A stretch of DNA of 64,000 nucleotides from Marinoscillum furvescens DSM 4134 (GCF_003386095.1 NZ_QREG01000004.1:124001-188000); one strand, 5' to 3'; counted from the first letter of the stretch, positions 22,949-32,000 are shown. A program made the numbers and translations. The notes: a model not told the origin generated them from the sequence alone.

Positions 22949-23482
22949 TTATGCTGCCGGGGTGAGAAGGATCTCTCCTTCATACACCGGAGCGATTCTG
23001 CCGATGGACTTAAATGTAAGCGTGGAACCTTTAAAATCACTCACAGCTGTACCTGTGGTGGTTTCTCCTGAATCCAGGTGTGCAGGGACGTCTTCCCATC
23101 CGAGCTGGCGTACCTGGCCGTCTAGTTCTTTGACGAGGACTATGAGGTCATCGTTTTTGAACTCTTCGAGTATCCCCAGCATGAGTTTTTTGTTGCCCGG
23201 CTGAGCGATGGTGGCCAGGTTTTCATAACTATGGGAGTTTCGCTCACCGACCAGGTTGGATTCGAGCTGGCCTTTTTCGAGGGTACAGCTGATCTTTTTG
23301 AAGCACTTGCCGCTGGCAAACACGTGATCTGTGGCGATGGTGACTTTAGCTTCCAGGTTGGCCGGAGCATCAGGAATCCATCTGATGGTGGTGAAATCTG
23401 ACTTTCGGGCTACATAAATGACGGTGGCAAGACCGCCATCATTATTCTGGCCGTTTGGCCATACAACATCTTCGAGATCCAT
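22949..23482 (-). CDS. Major tail tube protein candidate
   Basis: This 177-residue beta-rich protein starts MDLEDVVWPNGQNNDGGLAT. Features seen in tail-tube proteins are an early FTTIRW strand, an FKKISCTLEKGQLESNLVGE hairpin, an LIVLVKELDG strand and a C-terminal Thr-rich part after KGSTLTFKS. It lies two genes after the major capsid protein, the usual place for tube genes. The assignment rests on pattern and position. Confidence 0.5.
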   Translation of the reverse strand: MDLEDVVWPNGQNNDGGLATVIYVARKSDFTTIRWIPDAPANLEAKVTIATDHVFASGKCFKKISCTLEKGQLESNLVGERNSHSYENLATIAQPGNKKLMLGILEEFKNDDLIVLVKELDGQVRQLGWEDVPAHLDSGETTTGTAVSDFKGSTLTFKSIGRIAPVYEGEILLTPAA

Positions 23483-23485
23483 AGG

Positions 23486-23977
23486 TTACTCCTCTATTTC
23501 AAGAATTGGTGATTTGATACGTAACAGGTAATCGGTGAGCCCGACTGATTCAGGTTTGCCACCTTTGCCAGGGACTGTGATTTCACGATTTTCGGTGAGA
23601 TCTTCCCGAGAGTAGGTGGTGCCTTTGACGCTGAACTTAGGGATGCGCTGCTCGATCTTCTTTCCCTTATGGGTGAAGAAGTTTCCGGTCTGCGTTCCGT
23701 TTTCTTCGTCCATTTTTTCAATGGAGGCGTTTTGCTCAGTGATGATGGCCTGAGCCGTGTCGTAATCTTCCTTCAGTTGCTTGATTTCAGCATCTTTGGT
23801 CTCTACATCGGAATTGGCTTGATCCAAAGCACTCTTTAATTGAGTGATGGTCTCAGCCTGAGATTCGTTTACCTTCTCAAGATCCTGAAATGCCTGGACG
23901 AGCTTTTTGTAAGCTTTGACCAAATCTTTTGGATCCAGGTCCTGAGGTTTATCTATTACAAGATTTTCGTTTGCCAT
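23486..23977 (-). CDS. Coiled-coil virion-region protein
   Basis: I start at ATG 23977 (MANENLVIDKPQDLDPKDLV, 163 residues); ATG 24010 adds 11 residues, and the frame reaching 24286 overlaps the capsid gene and is rejected. Residues 20-90 form a long heptad coiled coil rich in Gln, Glu and Lys; the C-terminal half is globular with FFTHKGKKIEQRIPKFSVKG. It may be a head-tail or head-completion protein. Confidence 0.55.
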   Translation of the reverse strand: MANENLVIDKPQDLDPKDLVKAYKKLVQAFQDLEKVNESQAETITQLKSALDQANSDVETKDAEIKQLKEDYDTAQAIITEQNASIEKMDEENGTQTGNFFTHKGKKIEQRIPKFSVKGTTYSREDLTENREITVPGKGGKPESVGLTDYLLRIKSPILEIEE

Positions 23978-24015
23978 GAGTTTGTTTTTTGTGGTATAGA
24001 ACCGACTCATAAAAT

Positions 24016-24031
24016 CCCCTCCGGAGAGGGG
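24016..24031. repeat. CCCCTC/GAGGGG palindrome
   Basis: CCCCTC and GAGGGG around CGGA, flanked by AAT and ACT, lie between the capsid gene and the coiled-coil gene. It is the third near-identical intergenic copy in this transcript. Confidence 0.75.
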
Positions 24032-24053
24032 ACTCGATAGAGTGTTTGAAAAA

Positions 24054-25118
24054 TTATGCTTCGGTGTAGTGGTCTGCGATATCCTGAGCGGTGAACGTGG
24101 TGTCGTGCTCAGAGGTGATGACGTATTCCGGTACATCGAAGGTGATGACGTAGCTCCAGTTGTTGAGCAGGTGTACCTGTCTCTTTTCCTTTTGCACGTC
24201 AAACCTGCTGCTCTTATTGGATCTAGAAGGTTTGATTCGGTTTTTGGGAGTGGTGCCCCAAACCTGCTCAGAACCTTCCATGGCATCTGACTGCTTCACC
24301 TTGATGGTGGACTTGTCAATAGCCTCGAGATCGGATTCCTGACGGTAGTACAAGTTGTACTTTTCGCGACGGCCATCGACGTATCTGTCTCTAAGCGTCT
24401 CACTCATAAAGAGGAAGTCGATTTTCTTTCGCAGCTCTTTAGGGATCTCTTTGACGAATGCCTCAATTTGGCCGCAGAAGGTGACAGGGTCTATAGACCA
24501 GGCGCCCACGGTGATAGGTGTGACTCTACCAAGCGCGACCATCCGTGCGATCTGATGCTTGATACCGTCCATAGAACCATTGGCGGGCTGCACAATGTCA
24601 TTGGAAGAAAACTGCCTGGTGAATACAGCTCCAGCCTGGGAGACTGTTTTTGCGGCGTTGAACTCGGTGATCTTCCAGCCCTTATAGGCTACCTCGGAGA
24701 TGAAGTCTTCTTCAGCCTGAGGGAGCAGCTGCTCTGTAATCAACCATTTGATGAATCCCCACTTGGATCGATCGGCTTTTTCGATTTCTGTGAGGAACCC
24801 AAGATACGATGGCCACAGCGTGTCTGGTGTGCTGGTAGCGTCGATCTTGAATTCGCCGAGCTCCTGCTGCCACGGCGTGAATGTGGACTTGTTTTTGGCC
24901 GTGAACGGGATACTGAAGGCCTGCAGCACGCTATCTATGGTAGCATATACAGACTTGTAGTGGCTTTCATCCCAGGGAATCTGTCTGAAATACATGGACA
25001 GATCGTCCATTTTAAACAGTTTCATTTTGATATCACGAGCGGTCTGCCCACGATCAACATACTCTTTGCCCCATTCGGCGACAATCTGATCAATATCGAT
25101 ATCTGAGTAGGTAGTCAT
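24054..25118 (-). CDS. Major capsid protein
   Basis: This 354-residue protein follows the protease/scaffold gene by 3 bp. N-terminal helices (residues 1-60) are followed by an E-loop-like SKWGFIKWLITEQLLPQAEE stretch, a P-domain-like helix with a VDGRREKYNLYY motif and a final beta strand EYVITSEHDTTF. Gene order (protease, capsid) and length fit an HK97-fold shell protein. Direct sequence family not recognised. Confidence 0.7.
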   Translation of the reverse strand: MTTYSDIDIDQIVAEWGKEYVDRGQTARDIKMKLFKMDDLSMYFRQIPWDESHYKSVYATIDSVLQAFSIPFTAKNKSTFTPWQQELGEFKIDATSTPDTLWPSYLGFLTEIEKADRSKWGFIKWLITEQLLPQAEEDFISEVAYKGWKITEFNAAKTVSQAGAVFTRQFSSNDIVQPANGSMDGIKHQIARMVALGRVTPITVGAWSIDPVTFCGQIEAFVKEIPKELRKKIDFLFMSETLRDRYVDGRREKYNLYYRQESDLEAIDKSTIKVKQSDAMEGSEQVWGTTPKNRIKPSRSNKSSRFDVQKEKRQVHLLNNWSYVITFDVPEYVITSEHDTTFTAQDIADHYTEA

Positions 25119-25121
25119 TGA

Positions 25122-26360
25122 TTAGTCTCCTAAGTGTTCGTTTGCGGTTTTGACTGAGTAAGGCACCTCAGGCTGATTGGCTGTTTCGAGCTCTTCTTTG
25201 CCAGAGGGGTTTTCTGGGTTTTCGGGATCAGCAGAAGCTGACTCGAGCTCCTGTACTTTATCCTTAAGTGACTGGATTTCAGTATTGGCCTGATCCAGTT
25301 CCGATTGCTTGGCATTCTCGGCTGCTGACTTGGCATCCTCTACGTGCTGATCAAGCTCTTCTTTGGTGAATTTTTCATTTGCACCGGTGAATTGCTGGAT
25401 CTCTGATTTTACTTCTGCCAGCTCTTCAGCAGAAGGAGTTTCTTTTCCAAGAATCTCGAGTGATCGTTGAAAATTCATAGTTTCTTTTTTGGTTTCCTGA
25501 TTTGGGGAGTTGGTTGAAGATTTCTTGCTAAAGAATTTTTTGATGCTATTTAGCAGTCCAGTGTGTCCTTCGCTCATTTCCTGAGAGGGAGCAAAGACCT
25601 CAGCATGACGAGAATGTAAGAATTCAAAGAGTTTCTCTGGGTTGTCTCGAATGAAATCGTCAATGTTAGGGTTATCATTTAAGAACTCGGTGGCAATCAC
25701 TGAGAATTTGTCGCTATTGAAGTTTGCAGAGAAGAGTTTATCGGTGGCCGCTCCCTGGTCAACTATATCACAGAAATAGATGTCATCCATCTCTACAAAC
25801 AGATCCTTTTTAGGATCATAGTGAGTCATTTCCCCGTTTTGATTTCTGCAGCGATTCCATATTCCTTTTTTGTCGCAATACCAGATGTTGACTCTTTTAT
25901 TGTCTTCATCGTATTGGTATTCGTAGAGGGGTTTGAAGACAATGCTGCACATGATTGCTTCAGGATCTTCTGATGCCTGGCTTATCATCCAGTCTTTCAT
26001 TCCTGGATGAGTAGGAGAAAGGTTTGCCGAATCAAACAAGTGCAGGTCAGCGACCATTTTATCATCTTCGACTCTGAAGTTTTTGAATCGACCCATCTCT
26101 GATCCGAGCGTTTCATTGCTCATGGATGGATGGCCGAATCTGGCTTTCATTCCTTTTTTCTTGAAATTTTCGTTGGCTTTTTTGATGCCATCCTCAATAA
26201 AGGATTGCTCTAAATGTACCCCATGACCTAAAGCCTCACCAACCTGACACATGATTACGCCAGATAATACGCCATTTTCAGCATCTATATTAGAAGTGCC
26301 AAATGTCACTCTTTCAGATTTGAACCAGCGATTTGTCGGTTTGTGGGATTCCTTTGCCAT
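25122..26360 (-). CDS. Prohead protease fused to scaffold
   Basis: This 412-residue protein has an N-terminal HK97-type serine protease (about 1-190) with His in KARFGHPSMS and Ser in EAIMCSIVF. The C-terminal part (about 295-412) is a Glu/Gln-rich coiled coil typical of scaffolds. An in-frame ATG at 25478 (MNFQRSLEILGKE), preceded by AAAAAGAAAC, could start a separate 118-residue scaffold protein, as in lambda C/Nu3. It processes the prohead. A phage promoter motif lies directly upstream. Confidence 0.78.
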   Translation of the reverse strand: MAKESHKPTNRWFKSERVTFGTSNIDAENGVLSGVIMCQVGEALGHGVHLEQSFIEDGIKKANENFKKKGMKARFGHPSMSNETLGSEMGRFKNFRVEDDKMVADLHLFDSANLSPTHPGMKDWMISQASEDPEAIMCSIVFKPLYEYQYDEDNKRVNIWYCDKKGIWNRCRNQNGEMTHYDPKKDLFVEMDDIYFCDIVDQGAATDKLFSANFNSDKFSVIATEFLNDNPNIDDFIRDNPEKLFEFLHSRHAEVFAPSQEMSEGHTGLLNSIKKFFSKKSSTNSPNQETKKETMNFQRSLEILGKETPSAEELAEVKSEIQQFTGANEKFTKEELDQHVEDAKSAAENAKQSELDQANTEIQSLKDKVQELESASADPENPENPSGKEELETANQPEVPYSVKTANEHLGD

Positions 26361-26368
26361 TATGTAGG

Positions 26369-26405
26369 CAATGGTATATATATATAGGTGTGGGTGGTAG
26401 GACGG
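26369..26405 (-). promoter_or_regulatory. Putative phage late promoter, capsid operon
   Basis: The minus strand reads CCGTCCTACC (26405-26396), 19 bp, then TACCATTG (26376-26369), one mismatch from TAnnTTTG. It lies 9-45 bp upstream of the protease start; the spacer contains a TA-dinucleotide run. Confidence 0.65.
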
Positions 26406-26410
26406 AAAAC

Positions 26411-26899
26411 CTAAGTGAGATTAACCAATGGGGGTTTGTGAGGTGTGGAGCCGGTGAAGTAGAAGGTGTATCCATTGAAGTCCATCATTTTCATGCCTGT
26501 GCGATAGTCTTCATTTTGGCGCATGGGAGATTCGGGTGTGCCGATTAGTTTTTTAGCGCCGTTTCGGTCTTCTATATATAATACGAGTCCACGATCGGTT
26601 ACTTTCTCCAGCTGGGATCGTATGTCTGCCCTGTCTTTGTTGAACCGAGCCTCTAGGGAGTTGTTGGTTTGCTTATTGCCAGCGGATATTTCAGACGGAG
26701 CCTGTAACTGAGGAGTAAGCAGGATAGGAGAGATGTCATGGAAGTGATTGTCGATGACGCTTTGAGGCACATCTATGGTGTCTGGATCTTGCCAGAGTGT
26801 CATCCAGTCGATAAGATCTTCCAGATCCTGGGCAATGGCGTATTTGATGACCTTGAGGCCTCCATAATTATCTGTGTAATTGTTGCTGATACTGGCCAT
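26411..26899 (-). CDS. Phage virion-region protein (162 aa)
   Basis: The frame begins MASISNNYTDNYGGLKVIKY and has a beta-rich C-terminus with DYRTGMKMMDFNGYTFYFTG. A 5' overlap of 32 bp with the upstream gene suggests co-translation. Start motif and position before the protease resemble Bacteroidota phage structural genes, but no family is named. Confidence 0.55.
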   Translation of the reverse strand: MASISNNYTDNYGGLKVIKYAIAQDLEDLIDWMTLWQDPDTIDVPQSVIDNHFHDISPILLTPQLQAPSEISAGNKQTNNSLEARFNKDRADIRSQLEKVTDRGLVLYIEDRNGAKKLIGTPESPMRQNEDYRTGMKMMDFNGYTFYFTGSTPHKPPLVNLT

Positions 26900-27392
26900 A
26901 CTCTACAAGTGATTTGATTTTGTTCCAGGTTTTGATGCTTTGATCTCCGGAGTAGATTGATGTTCCTTTAAGTTCCTGGTATTCTTCTGATCGCTGCCAT
27001 TTTTTGTAGGCCGCCTCAGTGGAATACTCTGATTCGTAAATTTCCATTTTACGGAGGAACTCTCGTAGGGCAGTTTGGTGTGGAAGGATGTTGTGCCTGG
27101 CGACAGTATATTGGATCATGTCTCGGTAAAAGCACTGGGTAAAAAATCTCATGAGGGCATATAGCCTATCGAGTCGCTGCTGGCGACTGAGTATCCTGAG
27201 TTGTTGTTTTTGATTAATCTTGTCAAAGAAATAATTGTGGATACGTTTGCTCGAGCGTTCGGTAATTGCCGGAATGAGTATGGTGCCTTTTATATGGAGT
27301 TCATTTTGAGCTGTGAACCCCTGAGTAGACTTGAGGTACTTATATAACCATACGTTGATGTAGACTGTGGTTATCTTCCAATTTTGATCCAT
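26868..27392 (-). CDS. First gene of capsid block (174 aa)
   Basis: This helical, Gln/Tyr/Arg-rich protein begins MDQNWKITTVYINVWLYKYL. The middle carries basic repeats (QQLRILSRQQRLDRLYALMR). It is the most upstream phage gene at the right end and is preceded by a promoter-motif variant. No family recognised. Confidence 0.5.
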   Translation of the reverse strand: MDQNWKITTVYINVWLYKYLKSTQGFTAQNELHIKGTILIPAITERSSKRIHNYFFDKINQKQQLRILSRQQRLDRLYALMRFFTQCFYRDMIQYTVARHNILPHQTALREFLRKMEIYESEYSTEAAYKKWQRSEEYQELKGTSIYSGDQSIKTWNKIKSLVEYGQYQQQLHR

Positions 27393-27396
27393 GAAT

Positions 27397-27433
27397 GCAA
27401 CTTACAGAAATGAAATGGCGTATCGTAGGACAT
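27397..27433 (-). promoter_or_regulatory. Putative phage promoter, weak copy
   Basis: The minus strand reads ATGTCCTACG (27433-27424), 19 bp, then TAAGTTGC (27404-27397). It matches the consensus at seven of ten upstream positions and about four of six box positions, with the shared 19-bp spacing. Confidence 0.4.
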
Positions 27434-27578
27434 TTGTAACACAAAAAAGTTGCATAAAAGTATTGAAAAACTTTCATAGTGTAATGATTAGATTGCAAGA
27501 AGTAAGTCTGATTCGGATAGTTTGAGGAAGTCTTCGATGTATATGGGGTTCGATTTGTGGTCAGTGGGGACTGCATCG

Positions 27579-27613
27579 AAAGCCAGATTTGAATTTTCAA
27601 ATCTGGCTTTTTG
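27579..27613 (+). terminator. Perfect 14-bp hairpin at prophage right edge
   Basis: AAAGCCAGATTTGA pairs with TCAAATCTGGCTTT around ATTT, followed by TTT on the plus strand and preceded by A residues, so it can act in both directions. The 420-bp gene-free gap 27393-27811 holds this hairpin, a weak phage promoter motif at its left end and a TetR-type operator at its right end; otherwise I see nothing. Confidence 0.75.
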
Positions 27614-27773
27614 CGTTTAAGCCTGTTGCTATTTTTAGAACTCCGCAGTTCAGATAGTTTCTGTATCATCCCGAAAACTTCTAGTTAATCTTTAAATAAC
27701 CTCTTACTTCACAAGTTTTTGGTATGATGTGCCCTGATGTCATTGACAGGTTGGGTAATTTTTTTAAAAATAA

Positions 27774-27789
27774 CTAAACAAATGGTTAG
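27774..27789. promoter_or_regulatory. TetR-type operator 1
   Basis: The near-palindrome CTAAACAAATGGTTAG lies 22 bp upstream of the TetR gene. The related CTAAACAAACGTTTAG lies before the peroxidase gene. The regulator probably binds both. Confidence 0.65.
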
Positions 27790-27811
27790 AATTGCCGTTT
27801 AGCTCAGTACG

Positions 27812-28375
27812 ATGCCCAGAACAAAGAACTATAACGAGCAGGAAGTAATTGAAAAGGCCATGAACCTCTTTTGGCGTAATGGCTATGAGACCACTTCTAT
27901 GCACATGTTGGAAAAGGAAATGGGAATTAATAAATTTTCTATTTACTCAAGTTTTGGAAACAAAGAAGGCGTTTTTCTGGAGAGCATCAAGTGTTACAAG
28001 CAGAGGCTGCATGTACTGATTGATAAGCTTAAAGGCTCCGATCAGGGGCTTGGGAGTATCAAAGCATACTTTTATGATTTTGTTGCTTTCTCTCGGGAAG
28101 GGGGCTGTGGTAAAGGGTGCCTGGTCACTAATACCGCCAATGAGCTAGGACCAGATGCACCTGAAGAAATAAGGGTGGTGCTGTCACAGTTTACGGCAGA
28201 GGTGAGGGCGGTATTTGCTCACATCCTGAAAAAGGACGAATCCTTTCAGGCTGGCCAGATCGATGAGGTGGCTGATTACCTGATCATCTCCATGTTTGGT
28301 CTTGCGTCTGCATCTAGAGTTTTTAGCACCAGTCAGCTCAAAAACTACATTGAAAATATATTCCATTTCAACTAA
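27812..28375 (+). CDS. TetR/AcrR family repressor
   Basis: This 187-residue protein has an N-terminal helix-turn-helix (about 10-55, with SMHMLEKEMGINKFSIYSSF) and a C-terminal ligand domain with GGCGKGCLVTNTANEL (Cys99, Cys103), the pattern of the NemR-type group that senses electrophiles or oxidants through cysteine. The palindromic operator in its own promoter suggests autorepression, and the same operator before the next gene suggests a two-gene oxidative or electrophile response unit. Confidence 0.88.
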   Translation: MPRTKNYNEQEVIEKAMNLFWRNGYETTSMHMLEKEMGINKFSIYSSFGNKEGVFLESIKCYKQRLHVLIDKLKGSDQGLGSIKAYFYDFVAFSREGGCGKGCLVTNTANELGPDAPEEIRVVLSQFTAEVRAVFAHILKKDESFQAGQIDEVADYLIISMFGLASASRVFSTSQLKNYIENIFHFN

Positions 28376-28395
28376 GCATTTTTTTTACCCTAAAA

Positions 28396-28411
28396 CTAAA
28401 CAAACGTTTAG
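28396..28411. promoter_or_regulatory. TetR-type operator 2
   Basis: CTAAACAAACGTTTAG has arms CTAAAC and GTTTAG that are exact inverted copies. It lies 27 bp upstream of the peroxidase ATG. Confidence 0.7.
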
Positions 28412-28437
28412 AAACAATTTATAAATATAATTTAGAC

Positions 28438-28998
28438 ATGAGTACACTTAAAGTACATTCTATTGAGTCAGCTCCAGATGAGAGCAAAGCATCTTTGCGG
28501 GAGTCTGTGGAGAGTTTCGGTATGTTGCCAAATCTCCATGGAGTTTTAGCAGAGTCTCCTCAGGCATTAGAAGCCTACAAAGTATTGCATGGGCTGTTTT
28601 CCAACACCTCATTCAATGCAGAGGAGCTCACTGTGGTATGGCAAACCATCAATGTAGAACATGAATGCCACTACTGTGTGCCTGCCCACACAGGGATTGC
28701 TCATTCAATGAAGGTAGATCAAAAACTCATTGAAGCGTTGAGGAATGACGAACCCCTTGATAATGAAAAGTTGCAGGTGCTGAAGGATACTACGCTGAGC
28801 ATCCTGAGAAACCGTGGTAAGATTTCGGATGAAGAGTTGGAGCGGTTTTATGCGGCAGGTTATGGAGAGCGTCATGTGCTGGACATTATTTTGGGCTTGG
28901 CACAAAAGACGATGAGTAATTACACCAATCATATAGCGAATACCCCAGTGGATGAGCCCTTTCAGAAGTTTGCATGGAGCAAAGAAGTGAGTGTGTAA
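28438..28998 (+). CDS. AhpD-like / carboxymuconolactone decarboxylase family
   Basis: This 186-residue protein carries the AhpD signature EHECHYCVPAHT: Glu75, Cys77, Cys80 and His84. Such proteins use the CxxC pair with a proton-relay Glu/His to reduce peroxides. Length fits the uncharacterised peroxidase-related branch. It follows the TetR gene by 62 bp behind a shared operator, and a terminator lies 17 bp after the stop. Substrate unknown. Confidence 0.85.
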   Translation: MSTLKVHSIESAPDESKASLRESVESFGMLPNLHGVLAESPQALEAYKVLHGLFSNTSFNAEELTVVWQTINVEHECHYCVPAHTGIAHSMKVDQKLIEALRNDEPLDNEKLQVLKDTTLSILRNRGKISDEELERFYAAGYGERHVLDIILGLAQKTMSNYTNHIANTPVDEPFQKFAWSKEVSV

Positions 28999-29015
28999 TC
29001 CCACACGCTTATAAG

Positions 29016-29047
29016 ACACCCAGGTTGAAGGTATCGAGCCTGGGTGT
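29016..29047. terminator. Bidirectional terminator between convergent genes
   Basis: ACACCCAGG pairs with CCTGGGTGT around 14 bases, between the peroxidase stop and the stop of the convergent sensor gene at 29048. Confidence 0.7.
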
Positions 29048-32000
29048 TTACTCTTTAGGGAGGGCTGCTTCTTTACTCAGCTGATTTTTGTACGCTGTAG
29101 GGGACAGGTTATAGTTTTTTTTGAAGGCTCTGCTGAAGTAATTAGGATTAGAAAACCCGCACGCATATCCAATATCTGAAATAGACTTGTCGGGTTGATG
29201 TGCGATCATTTGAGCGGCTTTGTTCAGGCGAATGTTTGTGATGAATTCGTTTGGTGTCTGGCCTGTGATACCTTTGATTTTGGTGAAAAGGTTCGTTCTA
29301 CCGAGCGACATGTCTCTGGAAAACGATTCTACATTGTAATCAGAATTGCTGATGTTTTTGAGCACGACTTCCTGAGCTTTTTCCATAAACTCTTTATCAA
29401 TTCGCTTTTTGGCGACTTTACGAACGTGTTGAATCGGGTTTTCTTTATACAAGTTTTGCAATGACTTGCGGTTATTCAGTACGTTGTTTATTCGGGCAAT
29501 CAGAATTTTGGTATTGAATGGTTTGGTGATGTAGTCATCAGCTCCTGTTTCTAATCCTTCTATTCGGTGTTCGTCTGAGGTTTTGGCTGTGAGAAGTACT
29601 ACCGGAATGTGCGAGGTTAGCAGGTCGGTTTTGATTTTGGTGCAGAGTTCGGTACCACTCATTTTGGGCATTAGTACATCGCTGATTACAAGGTCTGGAG
29701 GAGTTTGCTTAATGAACTCCAGAGCTTCCAGGCCATTGTAGGCTGTCTGTATTTTGAATAAAGGCCTCAATAAGTCCTTTAAGAATTCCATGACTTCCAG
29801 GTTGTCTTCCACGATCAGCACTGTTTCGCCCATTTCTGTATATGTTGTGGGAGTCTCTCGTTCTGGTACTAGTGCTATTTTGTGCTCGTAAGTGGTGGGT
29901 TCCAGATTCGATTTGTGGTAGTGCTCGCTTCCGCCTTTGAGCTGCACTTTGAAGGTTGTTGATTGGTCTTTGGAAGAGCTGTTGACGGTGATTTGGCTAT
30001 GGTGAGCCTCTATTACCCCTTTTGCAAGAGCAAGACCTATGCCTGTTCCTTGCTTTTCGTCAGCATTTGACATGTTGTCTAGTTGATAAAACCTGTCAAA
30101 TATTTTATTCACTTTTTCGGATGGAATAAAGCTGCCAGTGTTGATGATTTCTATGAAAAGGTCGCCTTGAATTTCATAACTATTGATAATGATCTGACCC
30201 GATTCTGGGGTGAACTTAAATGCATTGGCGATCAGATTGTAGAAGACTTTTTCCATTTGGTTTCTGTCGAACCATAAAGGGAAGGACTCAAAATCCGTCT
30301 TCAAGGTGTAGTCTATATTGCCATGTTCGGCTAATTCAAAAAAGCTTAGGTAGATTTCCTTCATAAAAGGTATGAAATCGTGTTCCTGGACTCTTAGCTT
30401 AATCTTGTTTTGATCCATCTTTCTAAAATCAAGAAGCTCACTTATTAAGTTTCTTAGTCTTAGGGTGTGTTTCTGGACATTTAAGAGGCGGTTGTAGACA
30501 CCAGGAGATAGATTGGAGTTTTCCAGGATCAGTTCTATCTGGCCAATGATGAGGGTGAGTGGCGTTCTAAATTCGTGAGAAATGTTTGTGAAAAACTGAA
30601 TTTTTTGCTGATTAAGCTGTTCGTCTTTTCGGTGGTTTTCTTTTTCTACTTCCAGGTTATATGCAAGCTTGCTCTGCCTGATATACTGTAAGTTGATCAA
30701 TATGATTATTCCTATAACAATCACAAAATATGTGACAAATGCCCAGGAAGACAGGTAGAATGGGGGAGACATCACGATACTGAGCTTCCTGACATTGTCA
30801 GGACTATTGGTGGTTCGCACAAAGAAATTGTAGGTGCCGTTATCCAGATTGGTATAAGTGATATTGTTTCGGGCTTCTGCTTTGATCCACTTTTTGTCGA
30901 ACCCTTCCAGCATATACTCTAAGCCCTGACGGCTAGATTTGGTAAAGGCCATGTCTGAAATGGAAAAAGATATAGAGGAGTGTTGGTGTTTTAGGCGGAT
31001 GATATCGGCATCCATGATGGTTCTGGAGATGATATCTGGGTTTAGCTCAGGCGTGATCTGGTGGTTGTTGATAGACAGTCCGGTGATCATCGGGTAGTTA
31101 TTAGACTTTCTACTTAGAAAGTCCAGCTCTTTGAGTGCTACGAGACCTTCTACTCCACTTATATACAGAATGCCGTCGGATGAGTGATAAATACCATTGG
31201 GGCTAAGTTCTCTGAGAGGGAGACCATTATTGGAAGAGATGTTTTGAAACGAGCCCTCGGTGGGATTGAAAAAACTGATGCCTTTGTCCGTTTCTACCAC
31301 TAGTCCACTGTATGGAGACTCTACTATTCCGAATGCAATGTTTCCGGGTAATCCATCTTCCATAGAATAGGTGCGAAAATTATCTTCTTCGGGCAGGTAC
31401 TCAGTAAGCCCATCGGACGTGGCTATCCAGATCCGGCTGGACTGGTCTTTATATAGCTGATATACACAGTTGCTAGGTATTTGATCCGATCGATAATTTA
31501 GGAGTTTCTGGGTCATTGTATTGTATCTAAATACCCCTGATTTTTCAGTTCCTATCCATATTTCATGGGCTTTTGGGTGTAGTATGCTGAGAATGGGAGA
31601 GGAGAGCTCCTTTTGTAGGTGAGCAGGTAAAAAAGGACTAAACTGATAGGTTTTTAAATCGAATAAAAGCAGGCCTGCGCCTGTGCCAATCAGTAGGTTG
31701 TCTTCATAGGGAAGGATCGTTTGAATCTGAGATACCAGGGAGGAGTCTAGTGAAGTCGTTTCAGGTACATAGTGCGTAAATGTGTTGGTGTGAAGGTTTA
31801 GGCGGTCCAGACCTGCCCGATGCGTTCCTATCCATAAAACGGAATCTCCCTGCAGACATAAGCTTTTTACATTGTTGGCCGAGATGCTGTTGGTATGATC
31901 ACTGGATGTGAAGTAGCTAAACTTTCCGGTGGAGCGCTCAAAGTAGTTTAGCCCACCACCATCTGTACAAATCCATAAGTTTTTTTTGGCATCTTCCAAT

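Larger units (their letters stand above)
1..27613. mobile_element. Tailed-phage prophage, right-hand part
   Basis: This is a block of minus-strand genes holding the hallmark modules of a tailed phage: prohead protease, HK97-type capsid protein, large terminase, portal, tape measure, amidase endolysin, holin-like and spanin-like proteins. The long tape measure and absence of a visible sheath suggest a siphovirus-like particle. The block runs off the left edge. The right limit is taken as the hairpin at 27579-27610, beyond which plus-strand chromosomal genes begin; no attachment repeat was found, so the exact end is a guess. No integrase, transposase or repressor is visible. All core genes appear intact. 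Confidence 0.9.

Noticed and set aside
23978-24286. Long N-terminal extension of the coiled-coil protein
   Set aside because: It overlaps the capsid gene in another frame; starts at 23977 or 24010 fit the gap.
27545-27560. GGGGTTCGATTTG as a tRNA T-arm and attachment site
   Set aside because: The 3' half of the stem does not pair and no matching repeat was found elsewhere in the window.
27340-27669. Minus-strand frame of 109 codons at the prophage edge
   Set aside because: It crosses the perfect terminator hairpin and overlaps the 174-residue gene; composition looks non-coding.
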